Source: JAIEOG01 sp964519985 (GTDB lineage: Bacteria; Bdellovibrionota; FAC87; UBA2466). From it: a DNA stretch of 64,000 nucleotides. Where the stretch lies: assembly GCA_964519985.1 (NCBI GenBank), contig CAZFMF010000020.1, positions 3,045 through 67,044 on the forward strand. Direction: 5' to 3'. A program made the translations under genes and the position numbers. The notes under the pieces were generated by a model that saw only the letters and a program-made list of their open reading frames with translations, had not been told where the DNA came from and did no database searches. Below are positions 32,537 through 41,900 of the stretch, in pieces (the stretch's first letter is position 1; every line of letters starts with the position of its first letter).

Positions 32537-33865
32537 CTACAAAACGTTCGTGGCTAGTTCGGAAAGCTGCGAACGCTCGCCCTTCATCAGCGTCACGTGC
32601 GCGCCCAAGGCCGTGTGCTTGAAGCGCTCGACGACAAAAGACAAACCGTTGCTCGAGGAATCGATATACGGGTTGTCGATCTGGTAGCAATCGCCAGTGA
32701 GCACGACCTTGGTGCCTTCCCCCGCGCGCGTAATGATCGTTTTGATCTCGTGGGGGGTGAGGTTCTGGGCTTCGTCGACGATCAGGAACTGATACGCGAG
32801 ACTGCGGCCGCGGATGTAAGTGAGCGGTTCAATCTGCAGCATTCCCTGGTGGATCAACTCCTGCCAGGCGCGCCGCGTGGGCCGCTTGCCCGGCTTGTCG
32901 CCGCTCGAAGACGAAACGATGTAGTCGATATTGTCGAAAATCGGCTGCATCCAAGGGTTGAGCTTCTCTTCGATTTCCCCGGGCAAGTAACCGATGTCTT
33001 TGCCCAGCGGGAAAATGGGGCGCGAGACTAGGAGCTTTTGGTACTTGCTCTCGTCGATGGTCTTTTGCAGACCGCAAGCGAGCGCCATCAAAGTCTTTCC
33101 GGTGCCGGCTTTGCCAACGAGACTGACCAGCGGAATGGAATCGTCGAGAAGCGCATCGAGCACAAAACTCTGCTCGATATTGCGCGGGCGAATACCCCAC
33201 ACCCCGGTCGGCGGAACGCGCAACGGCACAATCGAGCGCTGGGTCGCATCGTAACGGCCGGCGGCAAAATTCTCCGGATTTTTTTGATCCCGCAAAATGA
33301 CATACTCGTGCGGGTTCAATTCCCGGTCTTCAATCGGAAAACGGCGTTCCTGATTGAAGTTCTCAATCACTTCCCCCGGCACTTCGAAGGACATCGAACC
33401 CGGATAGAGTTCCTCGATGGCGACGCGCGCGGGATCGAAATCCACCGCGACCACACCCAGGGCATCCGCCTTTACGCGGAGGTTCACGTCTTTCGTGACA
33501 AAAATCACCGGCACATTGGGCCGGTCGTGACGCAGCTTCAGCGCGACGGCCAAAATGCGGTGGTCGGCTTTTTCTTGGCGCAAATCCGAAGGGAGATAAC
33601 TCTCGGCATCGCGCACCATATCGACGACCAGCGTACCGCCTTTGCCGATCGGCACGCCCTTGGTCAACGACCCGTTTTTGCGGGCGTCGTCGAGGTAGCG
33701 CGCAAACTGACGCGCGTTGCGACCAATTTCGGTCATGTCCTTCTTGAAACGATCCATCTCCTCCAAACAGGTGATGGGAATTACGACGTGGTTATCGTCG
33801 AATTTGAAGATGGAAAGCGGATCAAACAGAATAACGCTGGTATCGAGTACGAATGTCTTTTTCAA
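32537..33865 (-). CDS. phoH: PIN-domain/PhoH-like ATPase fusion
   Basis: 442 aa. An N-terminal PIN-type ribonuclease domain (TFVLDTSVILFDPLSI, then LEEMDRFKKD and VFVTKDVNLRVKADALGV, to about residue 150) is fused to a PhoH-like P-loop ATPase (Walker A GKAGTGKT at about 251-258; Walker B FLIVDEAQNLTP; VVLTGDCYQIDNPY). This PhoH2-type arrangement couples RNA cleavage with unwinding. Its ATG overlaps the stop of rseP (ATGA). Last gene of the rpsB operon, where PhoH-family genes commonly occur in this position or nearby. Confidence 0.88.
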   Translation of the reverse strand: MKKTFVLDTSVILFDPLSIFKFDDNHVVIPITCLEEMDRFKKDMTEIGRNARQFARYLDDARKNGSLTKGVPIGKGGTLVVDMVRDAESYLPSDLRQEKADHRILAVALKLRHDRPNVPVIFVTKDVNLRVKADALGVVAVDFDPARVAIEELYPGSMSFEVPGEVIENFNQERRFPIEDRELNPHEYVILRDQKNPENFAAGRYDATQRSIVPLRVPPTGVWGIRPRNIEQSFVLDALLDDSIPLVSLVGKAGTGKTLMALACGLQKTIDESKYQKLLVSRPIFPLGKDIGYLPGEIEEKLNPWMQPIFDNIDYIVSSSSGDKPGKRPTRRAWQELIHQGMLQIEPLTYIRGRSLAYQFLIVDEAQNLTPHEIKTIITRAGEGTKVVLTGDCYQIDNPYIDSSSNGLSFVVERFKHTALGAHVTLMKGERSQLSELATNVL

Positions 33866-35523
33866 TTGTGAACAATCCTCGATATATCGTTGAAGAACGT
33901 TAGCGCCACCAACATCAGAATCAAAACCAGACCAATTTGGTTAGCGATTTCCATCGTGCGAATGGAAACCGGTTTGCCCTTGATGGCTTCCATCGAGAAG
34001 AACAGCAGATGGCCGCCATCGAGCACCGGGATCGGAAAGAGGTTTAGCAAGAACAAGTTGATGCTGATCAGCGCCATCGTCTGCAGAAAAGGCACGACGC
34101 CCGCATCCAAACTCTTGCCCGCAATCGATGCAATGAGAACCGGGCCGCCGAGGTTCTTCACTGAAACCGAACCGGTCACGAGCTTCCAGAGACTCACCAC
34201 CATGCGCTCCGCGATGGTAAACGTCTCACTCACCGCATGCGCCACCAGCTTAAACGGCTGGCGAATCTGGAAGCGCAACATGTCCCCCTCGGCCAAGGCC
34301 GTTTGGGGAACAAAGCCGACCATGAAACGCTTTTTCATTTCGCGCGTCAGCGGATCTTCCTGCGTCGTTTCGATCGGTTTTAAGTCGAGCAAAACCGTTT
34401 GGCCGTCCCGCTCCAGAGTGAAGATCAGCGGGCCGCCTTTATCGCCCGACGCCTGAACCTGATCCACGATCGATTCGAAGTTGTAGATCGGGACGTCTTG
34501 CACCTTCACGATGCGATCGCCGGGCTGTAACCCCCCTTTTTCCGCGGGGCTATTGGGCGTGACTTTGAAAACAAAAAGCTCAGACGGCAAAACCCCGATG
34601 GCTTCCATCTCGTTGAAGCCACCCGCCGATGCTTCGGGTTTGGCCGGATAGACCACGGTAAACGACTTTTCCTCGGGCGTATCCGTGCCGCCCACGCCGC
34701 GCTTGACGGTCACCGTCACCGGTTTCTTGGCCGCCCAACCGGAGAGGAAAGCGTCCTTCATTTCTTCCCAAAGCACGACCGGGCGACTGTCCACCTTGGT
34801 GATAATGTCGCCCGTGCGCAGGCCCGCCTCAAAAGCGGGAGATTTCGGATTGGGAACTCCAACCATGGGTTGGAGCGGGTAAGGGCTGATGCCTTTGATG
34901 CCGCCCGCTTCTTCTTCTTCACCGTACACATTGCGCGAGCGGACCAGACCAATCGTATAGGGAACCCGCAATTCGGCGCCCGCGCGATCGACCTTCAAGT
35001 CGACTTTTTCACCCGTGCGCTTGCGCAACATGTCTTCCAGATCGTTCCAATACAAGACGGGCGTTTCGCTCACCGCGGTGATTCGGTCCCCGGGCCGCAG
35101 GCCGGCATCCCAAGCCGGGCTGCCAACGAGCACGGTTCCGAGCTTGGTGGCGCGCATGGGCTGGCCGATCCAAAAAATACACGTGAACAGGACACAGGCC
35201 AGAATGAGGTTGAAGATCGGGCCGGCCGCCACAATCAAAAAGCGTTTATAGAGTTTTTGCGTAGAGAACGCGCGGTCGGCTTCCGACGCCGGAACCGTGC
35301 GGTACGGGTCATCGCCCATCAGCTTAACGTAGCCGCCGAGCGGCACCAGGGAGAGGCAATACTCCGTTTCCCCGATCCGGCGACGAAAAATCTTCTTCCC
35401 AAACCCTAGCGAAAAGACCTCGACGCGGACACCAAAGAGTTTAGCGACCAGGTAGTGACCGAGCTCGTGAAAGAAAATGAGGCCGCCCAGCAGAACAACT
35501 ACGCCGACAATCGAAGTGACCAA
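33862..35523 (-). CDS. rseP: Site-2 intramembrane metalloprotease RseP
   Basis: 553 aa. HELGHYLVAK at about residue 20 is the zinc-binding M50 motif, with the second ligand region NLFPIPVLDGGHLLFF near the C-terminus and transmembrane helices between. Three PDZ-like domains appear to lie between them (about 120-180, 210-280, 300-380: SPAWDAGLRPGDRIT, SPAFEAGLRTGDIIT, SPAEKGGLQPGDRIV). E. coli RseP (450 aa) has two. It starts with TTG after GAGGAGG. It should cleave anti-sigma factors and signal peptides. Downstream of dxr as in many bacteria. Confidence 0.93.
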   Translation of the reverse strand: MVTSIVGVVVLLGGLIFFHELGHYLVAKLFGVRVEVFSLGFGKKIFRRRIGETEYCLSLVPLGGYVKLMGDDPYRTVPASEADRAFSTQKLYKRFLIVAAGPIFNLILACVLFTCIFWIGQPMRATKLGTVLVGSPAWDAGLRPGDRITAVSETPVLYWNDLEDMLRKRTGEKVDLKVDRAGAELRVPYTIGLVRSRNVYGEEEEAGGIKGISPYPLQPMVGVPNPKSPAFEAGLRTGDIITKVDSRPVVLWEEMKDAFLSGWAAKKPVTVTVKRGVGGTDTPEEKSFTVVYPAKPEASAGGFNEMEAIGVLPSELFVFKVTPNSPAEKGGLQPGDRIVKVQDVPIYNFESIVDQVQASGDKGGPLIFTLERDGQTVLLDLKPIETTQEDPLTREMKKRFMVGFVPQTALAEGDMLRFQIRQPFKLVAHAVSETFTIAERMVVSLWKLVTGSVSVKNLGGPVLIASIAGKSLDAGVVPFLQTMALISINLFLLNLFPIPVLDGGHLLFFSMEAIKGKPVSIRTMEIANQIGLVLILMLVALTFFNDISRIVHN

Positions 35524-35583
35524 CGAGACCTCCTCAGACTACCCGCTGATACTCTAACCAATCCCCCCTGCCCCGCCAACCGG

Positions 35584-36741
35584 TTAGACGCCGAAAGTTT
35601 CAATGATTTCGTGCGTCTTTTCGCGGGCCCGCCGGTCGATTTCGAGCACGTCGCCCAAGGAGTCCGCAGGTACCGAACGGTGGCGTTGGAGGCACTCGTC
35701 GAGAACGGACGCAATTCGGGAGAAGCAAAGGCGCCCTTCCAGAAACCGGGCCACCGTGACTTCATTGGCGGCGTTGAGTGCGATGAGATGGCTTTGACCC
35801 GCCGCCAAAGCCTTTCGGGGCAAGTCGAGACAGGGAAAACGCGCAGTGTCAGGCTCCGAAAATTCCAGCTGCGTAAACTGACGGAAGCTGAGTTTCTCGA
35901 CCGAATTCGAGAGCCGATCCGGATAGCCCAACGCAAAGCCAATGGAGGCTTTCATATCGGGAACGGAGAGCTGCGCCTGACAGGTGCCATCCGCAAACCA
36001 AATCGCCCCGTGCACGATGCTTTGGGGATGGATCCAAACTTCAATGCGGTCGGGCTCAAATTCAAAAAGCACCTGGGCTTCGACGACCTCTAGGCCCTTG
36101 TTCATGAGCGTGGCCGAATCGACCGAAATCTTCGGCCCCATTTTCCAATTCGGATGCTTTACCGCCATCGCCGGCGTTACGCTCGCTAGGTCGAGTTTGG
36201 GTTGTTTCCAGAACGGTCCGCCGCTGGCGGTCAAAACCAGCGAATCAATCTGGGACCGATCGCGTCCCTGCAGCAGCTGGTAAATCGCATTGTGTTCGCT
36301 ATCGACGGGAATGCAGCGCGCCTTGCCGACGGCCAGCTCGCGTTTCAGCAAGTGCCCCGCGACGACGAGCGTCTCTTTGTTCGCCAGCGCGAGATCCTTC
36401 CCCCGCCGGGCCAACTCCAAAGTGGGTGACAAGGCGGCAAAACCCACGATCCCCTGCGAAGCGATCTGGATGCCGTCCCAGCGCGCGCACTCGATTAACC
36501 CCGATTCGCCGTGCAGAAATTCCGTTCCCGGAAACTCCGGCGCCAGCGCCAGCGCGTCCGCACTTTGCGAAACCACGACCACCCCGGGGCGAAACTCGGC
36601 GACTTGCGGGCGAAGCAGATCGAGATTGCGACCGGCGGTCAGAGCCACCACTTGAAACCGATCCGGAAAGCGGCGCGCGAGTTCCAACGTGGCCGTACCG
36701 ATGGTGCCGGTCGACCCGAAGACCCCGAGCCGGCGTCTCAT
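35584..36741 (-). CDS. dxr: 1-deoxy-D-xylulose-5-phosphate reductoisomerase
   Basis: 385 aa. It reduces and rearranges DXP to MEP with NADPH. The N-terminal NADPH loop is FGSTGTIGTATLELA (the canonical motif has GSTGSIG), and VDSEHNAIYQLLQGRD and IDSLVLTASGGPF provide metal ligands. It completes, with ispD and ispF at 7.6-8.9 kb, a set of MEP-pathway steps in this window. Its ATG overlaps the stop of cdsA (ATGA). Confidence 0.95.
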   Translation of the reverse strand: MRRRLGVFGSTGTIGTATLELARRFPDRFQVVALTAGRNLDLLRPQVAEFRPGVVVVSQSADALALAPEFPGTEFLHGESGLIECARWDGIQIASQGIVGFAALSPTLELARRGKDLALANKETLVVAGHLLKRELAVGKARCIPVDSEHNAIYQLLQGRDRSQIDSLVLTASGGPFWKQPKLDLASVTPAMAVKHPNWKMGPKISVDSATLMNKGLEVVEAQVLFEFEPDRIEVWIHPQSIVHGAIWFADGTCQAQLSVPDMKASIGFALGYPDRLSNSVEKLSFRQFTQLEFSEPDTARFPCLDLPRKALAAGQSHLIALNAANEVTVARFLEGRLCFSRIASVLDECLQRHRSVPADSLGDVLEIDRRAREKTHEIIETFGV

Positions 36742-37565
36742 AGCCGCTCCAAAATGTAGTGCATGAAGAAATAGAAGGCCGGCGCGCTCAGCGTCAGGCC
36801 ATCAAGGCGATCCAAGATCCCGCCGTGCCCGGGCAGAAAGTTGCCGGAATCCTTTTGCGATTGGCTGCGCTTGAGCATGGATTCAAAGAGATCGCCGACT
36901 TGGGCCAAAATACTGATCACCGGGACCAGCGTCGCAATTCCGACTAACAACTGAGTATCCCTGGGGCCGGTATAGACGAAATACCACCAGAGTCCGGCGA
37001 AAATCAGAGCGCCGACAATGGCGCCCGCCGCACCTTCGAGGGATTTCTTGGGACTAATCTGAGTCGCCAACCGATGCTTGCCCCAGGCGGTTCCAACGAA
37101 ATACGCGAACGTATCGCCGGCAAAGACCACGAAAAAGAGCAGCAGAATGTACTCGCGCCCGTACACACCCGATTCCACAATCGGCAGAAGAAATCCCAAC
37201 ATGCAAACGACATAGAGGATCCCCAGCAACTCGATGGAAAGGTCGCGGATTGATTGTTCGAAATCACCCCGCTTGTTTGCCCGCATCACGTGTTGGATCG
37301 AAAGCACGAAGAGCGGCAACCAGAAGAAAACCCACGCCATTTCCGTCGCCAAACGCAGCGTCAGGATGCTGAGAAAAACCAGCGAGAGGCCGCGCGTCTG
37401 CCGCATGACCGACTTGGTACCGGTGAAAAAAAGGCGATCGAACTCCATGCACGAGATGGCCGCGCACGCCAGAACCACCATCAACATCAGCGGCACCGGG
37501 CCGTAGAGAATGAGCGCAATCGTCAGGACCGCGGCCGTCACGCCGGTGATGATGCGCGTTTTCAT
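36738..37565 (-). CDS. cdsA: Phosphatidate cytidylyltransferase
   Basis: 275 aa, integral membrane enzyme with about eight hydrophobic helices. It activates phosphatidic acid to CDP-diacylglycerol. The C-terminal signature is SQKDSGNFLPGHGGILDRLDGLTLSAP, including conserved DSG and PGHGG-DR residues. Overlaps uppS start-to-stop by 4 nt. Sits between uppS and dxr as usual. Confidence 0.93.
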   Translation of the reverse strand: MKTRIITGVTAAVLTIALILYGPVPLMLMVVLACAAISCMEFDRLFFTGTKSVMRQTRGLSLVFLSILTLRLATEMAWVFFWLPLFVLSIQHVMRANKRGDFEQSIRDLSIELLGILYVVCMLGFLLPIVESGVYGREYILLLFFVVFAGDTFAYFVGTAWGKHRLATQISPKKSLEGAAGAIVGALIFAGLWWYFVYTGPRDTQLLVGIATLVPVISILAQVGDLFESMLKRSQSQKDSGNFLPGHGGILDRLDGLTLSAPAFYFFMHYILERL

Positions 37566-38296
37566 GCACGCACCTCCGTCAACGCCTGGACTTGTTCGGA
37601 GGTCTTACCGTAACGCCGCTCCCGCCCCTGGAAAGAAGCAAGGGCTTCGCGTAGCGCCTCCGGCCCGAAGTCCGGCCAGAACGTATCGGTGACGTAAAAC
37701 TCGGAGTAAGCAATCTGCCAGAGCAGGAAATTACTCACGCGGTACTCTCCCCCGGTGCGAATCAAAAGATCGGGATCCGGAAAACCCGGTTGGTACAGAC
37801 GTTGCGAAATCGATTCTTCGGTGATCGCTTCCGGTGCGAGTTTGCCCTCCGCGACTTCCGAAGCGAGCAAACGGGCGGCGCGGGCGATCTCTTCTCGCCC
37901 GCCGTAGGAAAGGGCGAGATTCAACGTCATACGGGGCTCACTGAACGCGGTCAGACGCATCACCCGTTCCAGTTCCGCACGTGCAAACGCGGGCAAGCGA
38001 TCGAGGCTTCCCTGGGCGGTTAGCGAGATGCGATTGCGCACCAGTTTCTTGTCCATGGTCCGCAGGTGATGGACGAGCAGCCGCATCAGCATCCGAACTT
38101 CGGAGCTGGGGCGATTCCAATTCTCGGTGGAAAAAGCGTAGAGCGTTAAGTAGGAGATCCCCAGCTCGGTGCAGGCGGTGACAATCTCATCGACGCGTTT
38201 GGCGCCGCGACGGTGCCCCCAAATGCGGCTAAAGCCTCGCTGTCGGGCCCAACGCCCGTTTCCGTCCATAATGATGGCGAGGTGTTTCAAGCCCAT
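37562..38296 (-). CDS. uppS: Undecaprenyl diphosphate synthase
   Basis: 244 aa. IIMDGNGRWARQRG contains the catalytic Asp and the P-loop-like GNGRWA; YAFSTENWNRP and LIRTGGEYRVSNFLLWQIAYSEFY are the cis-prenyltransferase signatures. It makes the lipid carrier for peptidoglycan. Start 38296 is 7 bp from the frr stop. Confidence 0.96.
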   Translation of the reverse strand: MGLKHLAIIMDGNGRWARQRGFSRIWGHRRGAKRVDEIVTACTELGISYLTLYAFSTENWNRPSSEVRMLMRLLVHHLRTMDKKLVRNRISLTAQGSLDRLPAFARAELERVMRLTAFSEPRMTLNLALSYGGREEIARAARLLASEVAEGKLAPEAITEESISQRLYQPGFPDPDLLIRTGGEYRVSNFLLWQIAYSEFYVTDTFWPDFGPEALREALASFQGRERRYGKTSEQVQALTEVRA

Positions 38297-38302
38297 GCGC
38301 GT

Positions 38303-38845
38303 TTACAGCGTCAGGACTTCTTGGGATTTGGTCTCGACGATCTTATCGATTTCCTTGATCAGCTGATCGGTCAGCTTTTGAAGATCGTCCTGGAAACGAC
38401 GCATGTCGTCTTCCGTCATTTCCGCCTTTTTGGCGCCATCCATCGCGTCGCGACGGACATTGCGCACGGCCACTTTGGATTCTTCGCCGTACTTCTTGAT
38501 GCTTTTGACGAAATCCTTTCGCCGCTCTTCCGTGAGCGGGGGCAAATTCACCCGGATTAGCTTTCCGTCGTTGATCGGGGTCAAGCCGAGATTCGCGGCC
38601 AGAATCGCTTTTTCGATTTCGTTAATGACGCTCTTGTCCCAAGGCTGGATCGCGATCGTGCGCGCATCGGGGGTGGAAAGCGCCGCCACTTCTTTGATGC
38701 CCAACATGCTACCGTAACTTTCGACTCGCACCCCTTCCAGCATCGACGCCGATGCGCGTCCGACGCGGAGTTTGGAAAGCTCACCCTTTAGGTGCTCCAG
38801 GCTTTTTTCCATGTGTTTTTTGGCATCGCCGAGTGCAGCGTTCAT
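38303..38845 (-). CDS. frr: Ribosome recycling factor
   Basis: 180 aa. After GAGGAGAGAATC, the protein MNAALGDAKKHMEKSLEHLKGELSKLRVGRASASMLEGV matches RRF, which splits post-termination ribosomes with EF-G. The C-terminal helix contains DDMRRFQDDLQKLTDQLIKEID, typical. A longer in-frame start to 38953 lacks the family N-terminus. Overlaps pyrH as ATGA. Confidence 0.95.
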   Translation of the reverse strand: MNAALGDAKKHMEKSLEHLKGELSKLRVGRASASMLEGVRVESYGSMLGIKEVAALSTPDARTIAIQPWDKSVINEIEKAILAANLGLTPINDGKLIRVNLPPLTEERRKDFVKSIKKYGEESKVAVRNVRRDAMDGAKKAEMTEDDMRRFQDDLQKLTDQLIKEIDKIVETKSQEVLTL

Positions 38846-39570
38846 GATTCTCTCCTCACGAAGGTTCCGATCTCCTCGCCCATCACGACGCGTTTGAAAT
38901 TGCCCGCTTTGTTGAGGTTGAAGACCAGAATGGGAAGACGGTGGTCCATGCAAAGGGAAATGGCAGTCGAGTCCATCACCTTCAAATCGTTTTTTAGGAC
39001 ATCGAGATAATCGAGGCTCTTGAACATCTTGGCGTTGGGGTTCTTCATCGGATCGTCATCGTAAACGCCATCGACCTTGGTGGCCTTCATGATGAGTTCC
39101 GAACCCACTTCCATCGCGCGCAAGCTAGCGGCGGTGTCCGTCGTGAAATAGGGATTTCCGGTACCGGCCGCGAAGATGACCACGCGGTTTTTCTCGAGGT
39201 GGCGCACCGCGCGACGCCGAATATATGGTTCGCAAAGTTCGTGCATCTCGATCGCCGACATCACGCGGGTAAAAACATCGAGCTTCTCGAGGCAGTCTTG
39301 CAGGGCGAGACTGTTGATGACCGTGGCCAGCATCCCCATGTAGTCGCTCGTCGAACGATCCATGCCCTGGGCGGTGCCCGCGATGCCGCGGAAAATATTT
39401 CCGCCGCCCAGCACAATCGCGATCTCCACGCCCAACAAGTGGACGTCTTTGATCTCCTGCGCGATGCGATCGATGATATCGGGATTGATGCCGAACGCCT
39501 TGTCACCAGCGAGCGCTTCGCCGCTGAGCTTTAACAAAACCCTTTTGTAACGGGGCTTGCCTGAGGGCAT
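38842..39570 (-). CDS. pyrH: Uridylate kinase
   Basis: About 242 aa of amino-acid-kinase fold. RVLLKLSGEALAG, AIVLGGGNIFRGI (glycine-rich phosphate loop), NALALQDCLE-like and VFAAGTGNPYFTTDTAA are the family signatures. It phosphorylates UMP to UDP. The upstream in-frame Arg/Lys-rich extension from a GTG (39669) overlaps tsf and is not considered coding; the ATG at 39570 fits the family length. Confidence 0.94.
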   Translation of the reverse strand: MPSGKPRYKRVLLKLSGEALAGDKAFGINPDIIDRIAQEIKDVHLLGVEIAIVLGGGNIFRGIAGTAQGMDRSTSDYMGMLATVINSLALQDCLEKLDVFTRVMSAIEMHELCEPYIRRRAVRHLEKNRVVIFAAGTGNPYFTTDTAASLRAMEVGSELIMKATKVDGVYDDDPMKNPNAKMFKSLDYLDVLKNDLKVMDSTAISLCMDHRLPILVFNLNKAGNFKRVVMGEEIGTFVRRES

Positions 39571-39583
39571 TCCGGAACCTCTT

Positions 39584-40210
39584 TTAGTTCGCCTGTTCGT
39601 TCGGCGACGCCGCTTTGGCGCCTTCGCCGAGCTGGAAGCGCGCAAAACGTCGGACGCTGATATTTTCACCCAGTTTCGCGATCGCCGCCTTCACCACGGC
39701 TTCCACCGTATGCTCAGGTTCCTTCACGAAGCGCTGGTTGAGCAGACAGGCCTCTTCGTAGAACTTGCCGATCTTGCCTTCCACGATCTTCTCGATGACT
39801 TGAGCCGGTTTGCCGGTGCCGGCCGCTTGCGCGCGGTAGACATCTTTTTCCTTCTCCAAGTCGGTCGAGTTGACTTCGTCCTTGTTCAAATAACGAGGAT
39901 TCGCCGCCGCGATGTGCATCGCGATATCGTTGCAAAGCCCTTGGAAATCGTCGGTACGGGCCACGAAATCGGTTTCGCAGTTCACTTCCAACATCACACC
40001 AATCTTGCCGTTGCTGTGAATGTAGGAGTGGATACGCCCTTCGTTGGCCGCGCGCCCCGATTTCTTGGCCGCCAACGCCAATCCACGCTCGCGCAGATAG
40101 GTGATGGCTTTTTCGATATCGTTCGCCGTTTCGGTCAGTGCTTTCTTGCACTCCATCATTCCGGCGCCAGTTTTTTCGCGCAGTTCCTTTACTAATTCGG
40201 CGGGTGTCAC
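39584..40210 (-). CDS. tsf: Elongation factor Ts
   Basis: 208 aa. ELREKTGAGMMECKKALTETANDIEKAITYLRERG is the EF-Ts N-terminal domain and TDFVARTDDFQGLCNDIAMHIAAANP is the core signature. It recycles EF-Tu-GDP. At about 200 residues it is the short (single core subdomain) form, as in Thermus, rather than the about 283-residue E. coli form. Follows rpsB with an 8-bp gap. Confidence 0.95.
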   Translation of the reverse strand: MTPAELVKELREKTGAGMMECKKALTETANDIEKAITYLRERGLALAAKKSGRAANEGRIHSYIHSNGKIGVMLEVNCETDFVARTDDFQGLCNDIAMHIAAANPRYLNKDEVNSTDLEKEKDVYRAQAAGTGKPAQVIEKIVEGKIGKFYEEACLLNQRFVKEPEHTVEAVVKAAIAKLGENISVRRFARFQLGEGAKAASPNEQAN

Positions 40211-40218
40211 AACGTCTC

Positions 40219-41205
40219 CTATTCCTTCTTGGGTTTCGCCTTGGCTTTCTTCGGCGCCGGAGTGGCTTTCGCCGCCGGCTGATCGCTCGCGCCTTCGGCG
40301 GGGGCTTCGGCCGATGCGGCTTCTACGCCCGCTTCCGCACCTTCGGCCGGGGTTTCCACGACTTCTTCTTCAATTTCCGCTTCGGCGCGGTAATCAATTT
40401 CGGTCGGGATGTTGCGCAGGTTCTTTTTCACCACGCGTTCCACCGCCGGACCTTCCGTGGTCGGCTTCACTTCCGCGGCCGTTTCGCGCTGAACCGGCTG
40501 CGACTGACGCAAACGCTGTTCGTGCAGCGCGCCGCCTTCGAGGCACGCATCGGCAATCAGATTCACGAAGAGCGTGACCGACTTGATCGCGTCGTCGTTA
40601 CCCGGAATCACATAGTCGATCGGATCCGGATCACAGTTGGTGTCGACGAGCGCCACCACCGGCAAGCCAAGGCGATTGGCTTCCGCCACCGCAATCCGCT
40701 CCGTTTCCGGATCAATGATAAACAGCGCGGCCGGAAGCGAACGCATATGGCGCACGCCGCCCAAGCTCGCATCCAGCTTCTTGCGCTTGCGATCCAAAAC
40801 GACGGTTTCTTTTTTCGGCAGTCGCTCGTAAGTGCCGTCGGTTTTCCAACGGTCCAATTCGTCGAGCTTTTCGCAACCACGACGGATCGTCGCGAAATTG
40901 GTGAGCGTGCCGCCCAACCAGCGTTCGGTCACGTGGGGCATGCCCGCGCGCTCGGCGGCTTCCCGGCAAATCAGCTTCGCCTGCTTTTTGGTCGCGACGA
41001 AAAGGATCTTGCCCCCGTCGCCGACGGTGTTGCGGATGAAGGTGCACGCGTCCTGCGCGTGGCGCACCGTCTTTTCCAAATCGATAATATAAATCCCGTT
41101 ACGGGGTCCGAAGATGAATTGCTTCATCTTGGGGTTCCAGCGGTGGGTTTGGTGTCCGAAATGGACCCCCGCTTCCAGCATGTTTTTCATGGAGACTTCA
41201 GGCAT
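40219..41205 (-). CDS. rpsB: 30S ribosomal protein S2 with long C-terminal extension
   Basis: 328 aa, start at 41205 with GGAGGATGAC upstream. MKNMLEAGVHFGHQTHRWNPKMKQFIFG and GVRHMRSLPAALFIIDPETERIAVAEANRLGLPVVALVDTNCDP are classic S2. E. coli S2 is 241 aa; here about 90 further residues follow: an acidic/Ala/Glu-rich part (EEEVVETPAEGAEAG) and a basic Lys/Pro end (KATPAPKKAKAKPKKE). The tail looks disordered. First gene of the long operon. Confidence 0.95.
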   Translation of the reverse strand: MPEVSMKNMLEAGVHFGHQTHRWNPKMKQFIFGPRNGIYIIDLEKTVRHAQDACTFIRNTVGDGGKILFVATKKQAKLICREAAERAGMPHVTERWLGGTLTNFATIRRGCEKLDELDRWKTDGTYERLPKKETVVLDRKRKKLDASLGGVRHMRSLPAALFIIDPETERIAVAEANRLGLPVVALVDTNCDPDPIDYVIPGNDDAIKSVTLFVNLIADACLEGGALHEQRLRQSQPVQRETAAEVKPTTEGPAVERVVKKNLRNIPTEIDYRAEAEIEEEVVETPAEGAEAGVEAASAEAPAEGASDQPAAKATPAPKKAKAKPKKE

Positions 41206-41331
41206 GTCATCCTCCGGTTTGGCCTCCGCTCCCCTTTGCCCTTGCGCGCTGTGCGGTCGGGACCAGAGTCTCATGCACCTTACGGTGCGGATGGGAGCGT
41301 GTGTTTTAGTGGGACTTGGGTAACATGGGGC

Positions 41332-41889
41332 CTAAGGCCGGGCAAGCCTAAACTCTTGAACCGGCAGGTAGTTCGGGCCCGAACCGCCGGCACTTTCGTA
41401 CAGGACAATCCCCGCCACTTTGAATTCCAGCGCCGGGTTGGCGTTGGGCAGATTGGGCCGCGACGCCTTGGGGAATCGGACCACCGAAACATGGGGCAAA
41501 AGCGGGCCTTTTTCGGTCTTAAAACCCAGGCTTTCGAGCCATTTGCGTAACGAAGCGTGCCATTTGGCGAGCTCAGGAACCGGCGCCCCGGCGAGGGCCA
41601 CGACCTTGGCCTTGTCGGCGGAGGGCAAAGGCTGCCAATGGTCCAAGGGCTGGATGATGATTCCCGATTCGGCCAATGCTGGCCATTCCCGGAACAAACC
41701 GCGCCTCAGGGCCTGTTCCCGCGTCGGCGGCACTTCGCCGAGAAAATGCAACGTCAGGTGAAACGACTCGGGAGCGAGCCAACGCGGCTGCAAGCTTTCC
41801 CACCCGCAAGTTTTGAGTTCGCCCTGAAAACGGCTTAGAGTCTCTACACAGTCGGCGGTCGGCCGAACTCCGACAAAAAGGCGTTTCAT
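41332..41889 (-). CDS. thpR: RNA 2',3'-cyclic phosphodiesterase (2H family)
   Basis: 185 aa. The two HxTx-type motifs of the 2H phosphoesterase superfamily are visible: FHLTLHFLG (His about 44) and PHVSVVRF (His about 133, Ser in place of Thr), with the typical N-terminus MKRLFVGVRP. It opens 2',3'-cyclic phosphates on RNA. It is read leftwards ahead of rpsB with a 126-bp gap, and is divergent from uvrC. Confidence 0.88.
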   Translation of the reverse strand: MKRLFVGVRPTADCVETLSRFQGELKTCGWESLQPRWLAPESFHLTLHFLGEVPPTREQALRRGLFREWPALAESGIIIQPLDHWQPLPSADKAKVVALAGAPVPELAKWHASLRKWLESLGFKTEKGPLLPHVSVVRFPKASRPNLPNANPALEFKVAGIVLYESAGGSGPNYLPVQEFRLARP

Positions 41890-41900
41890 AAGAAAGAGTC

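Noticed and set aside
40138..41550. 470-aa rightward ORF over rpsB/tsf
   Set aside because: Antisense to well-supported rpsB and thpR; Arg/Phe/Gly-rich product of mirrored GC-rich codons, no ribosome site.
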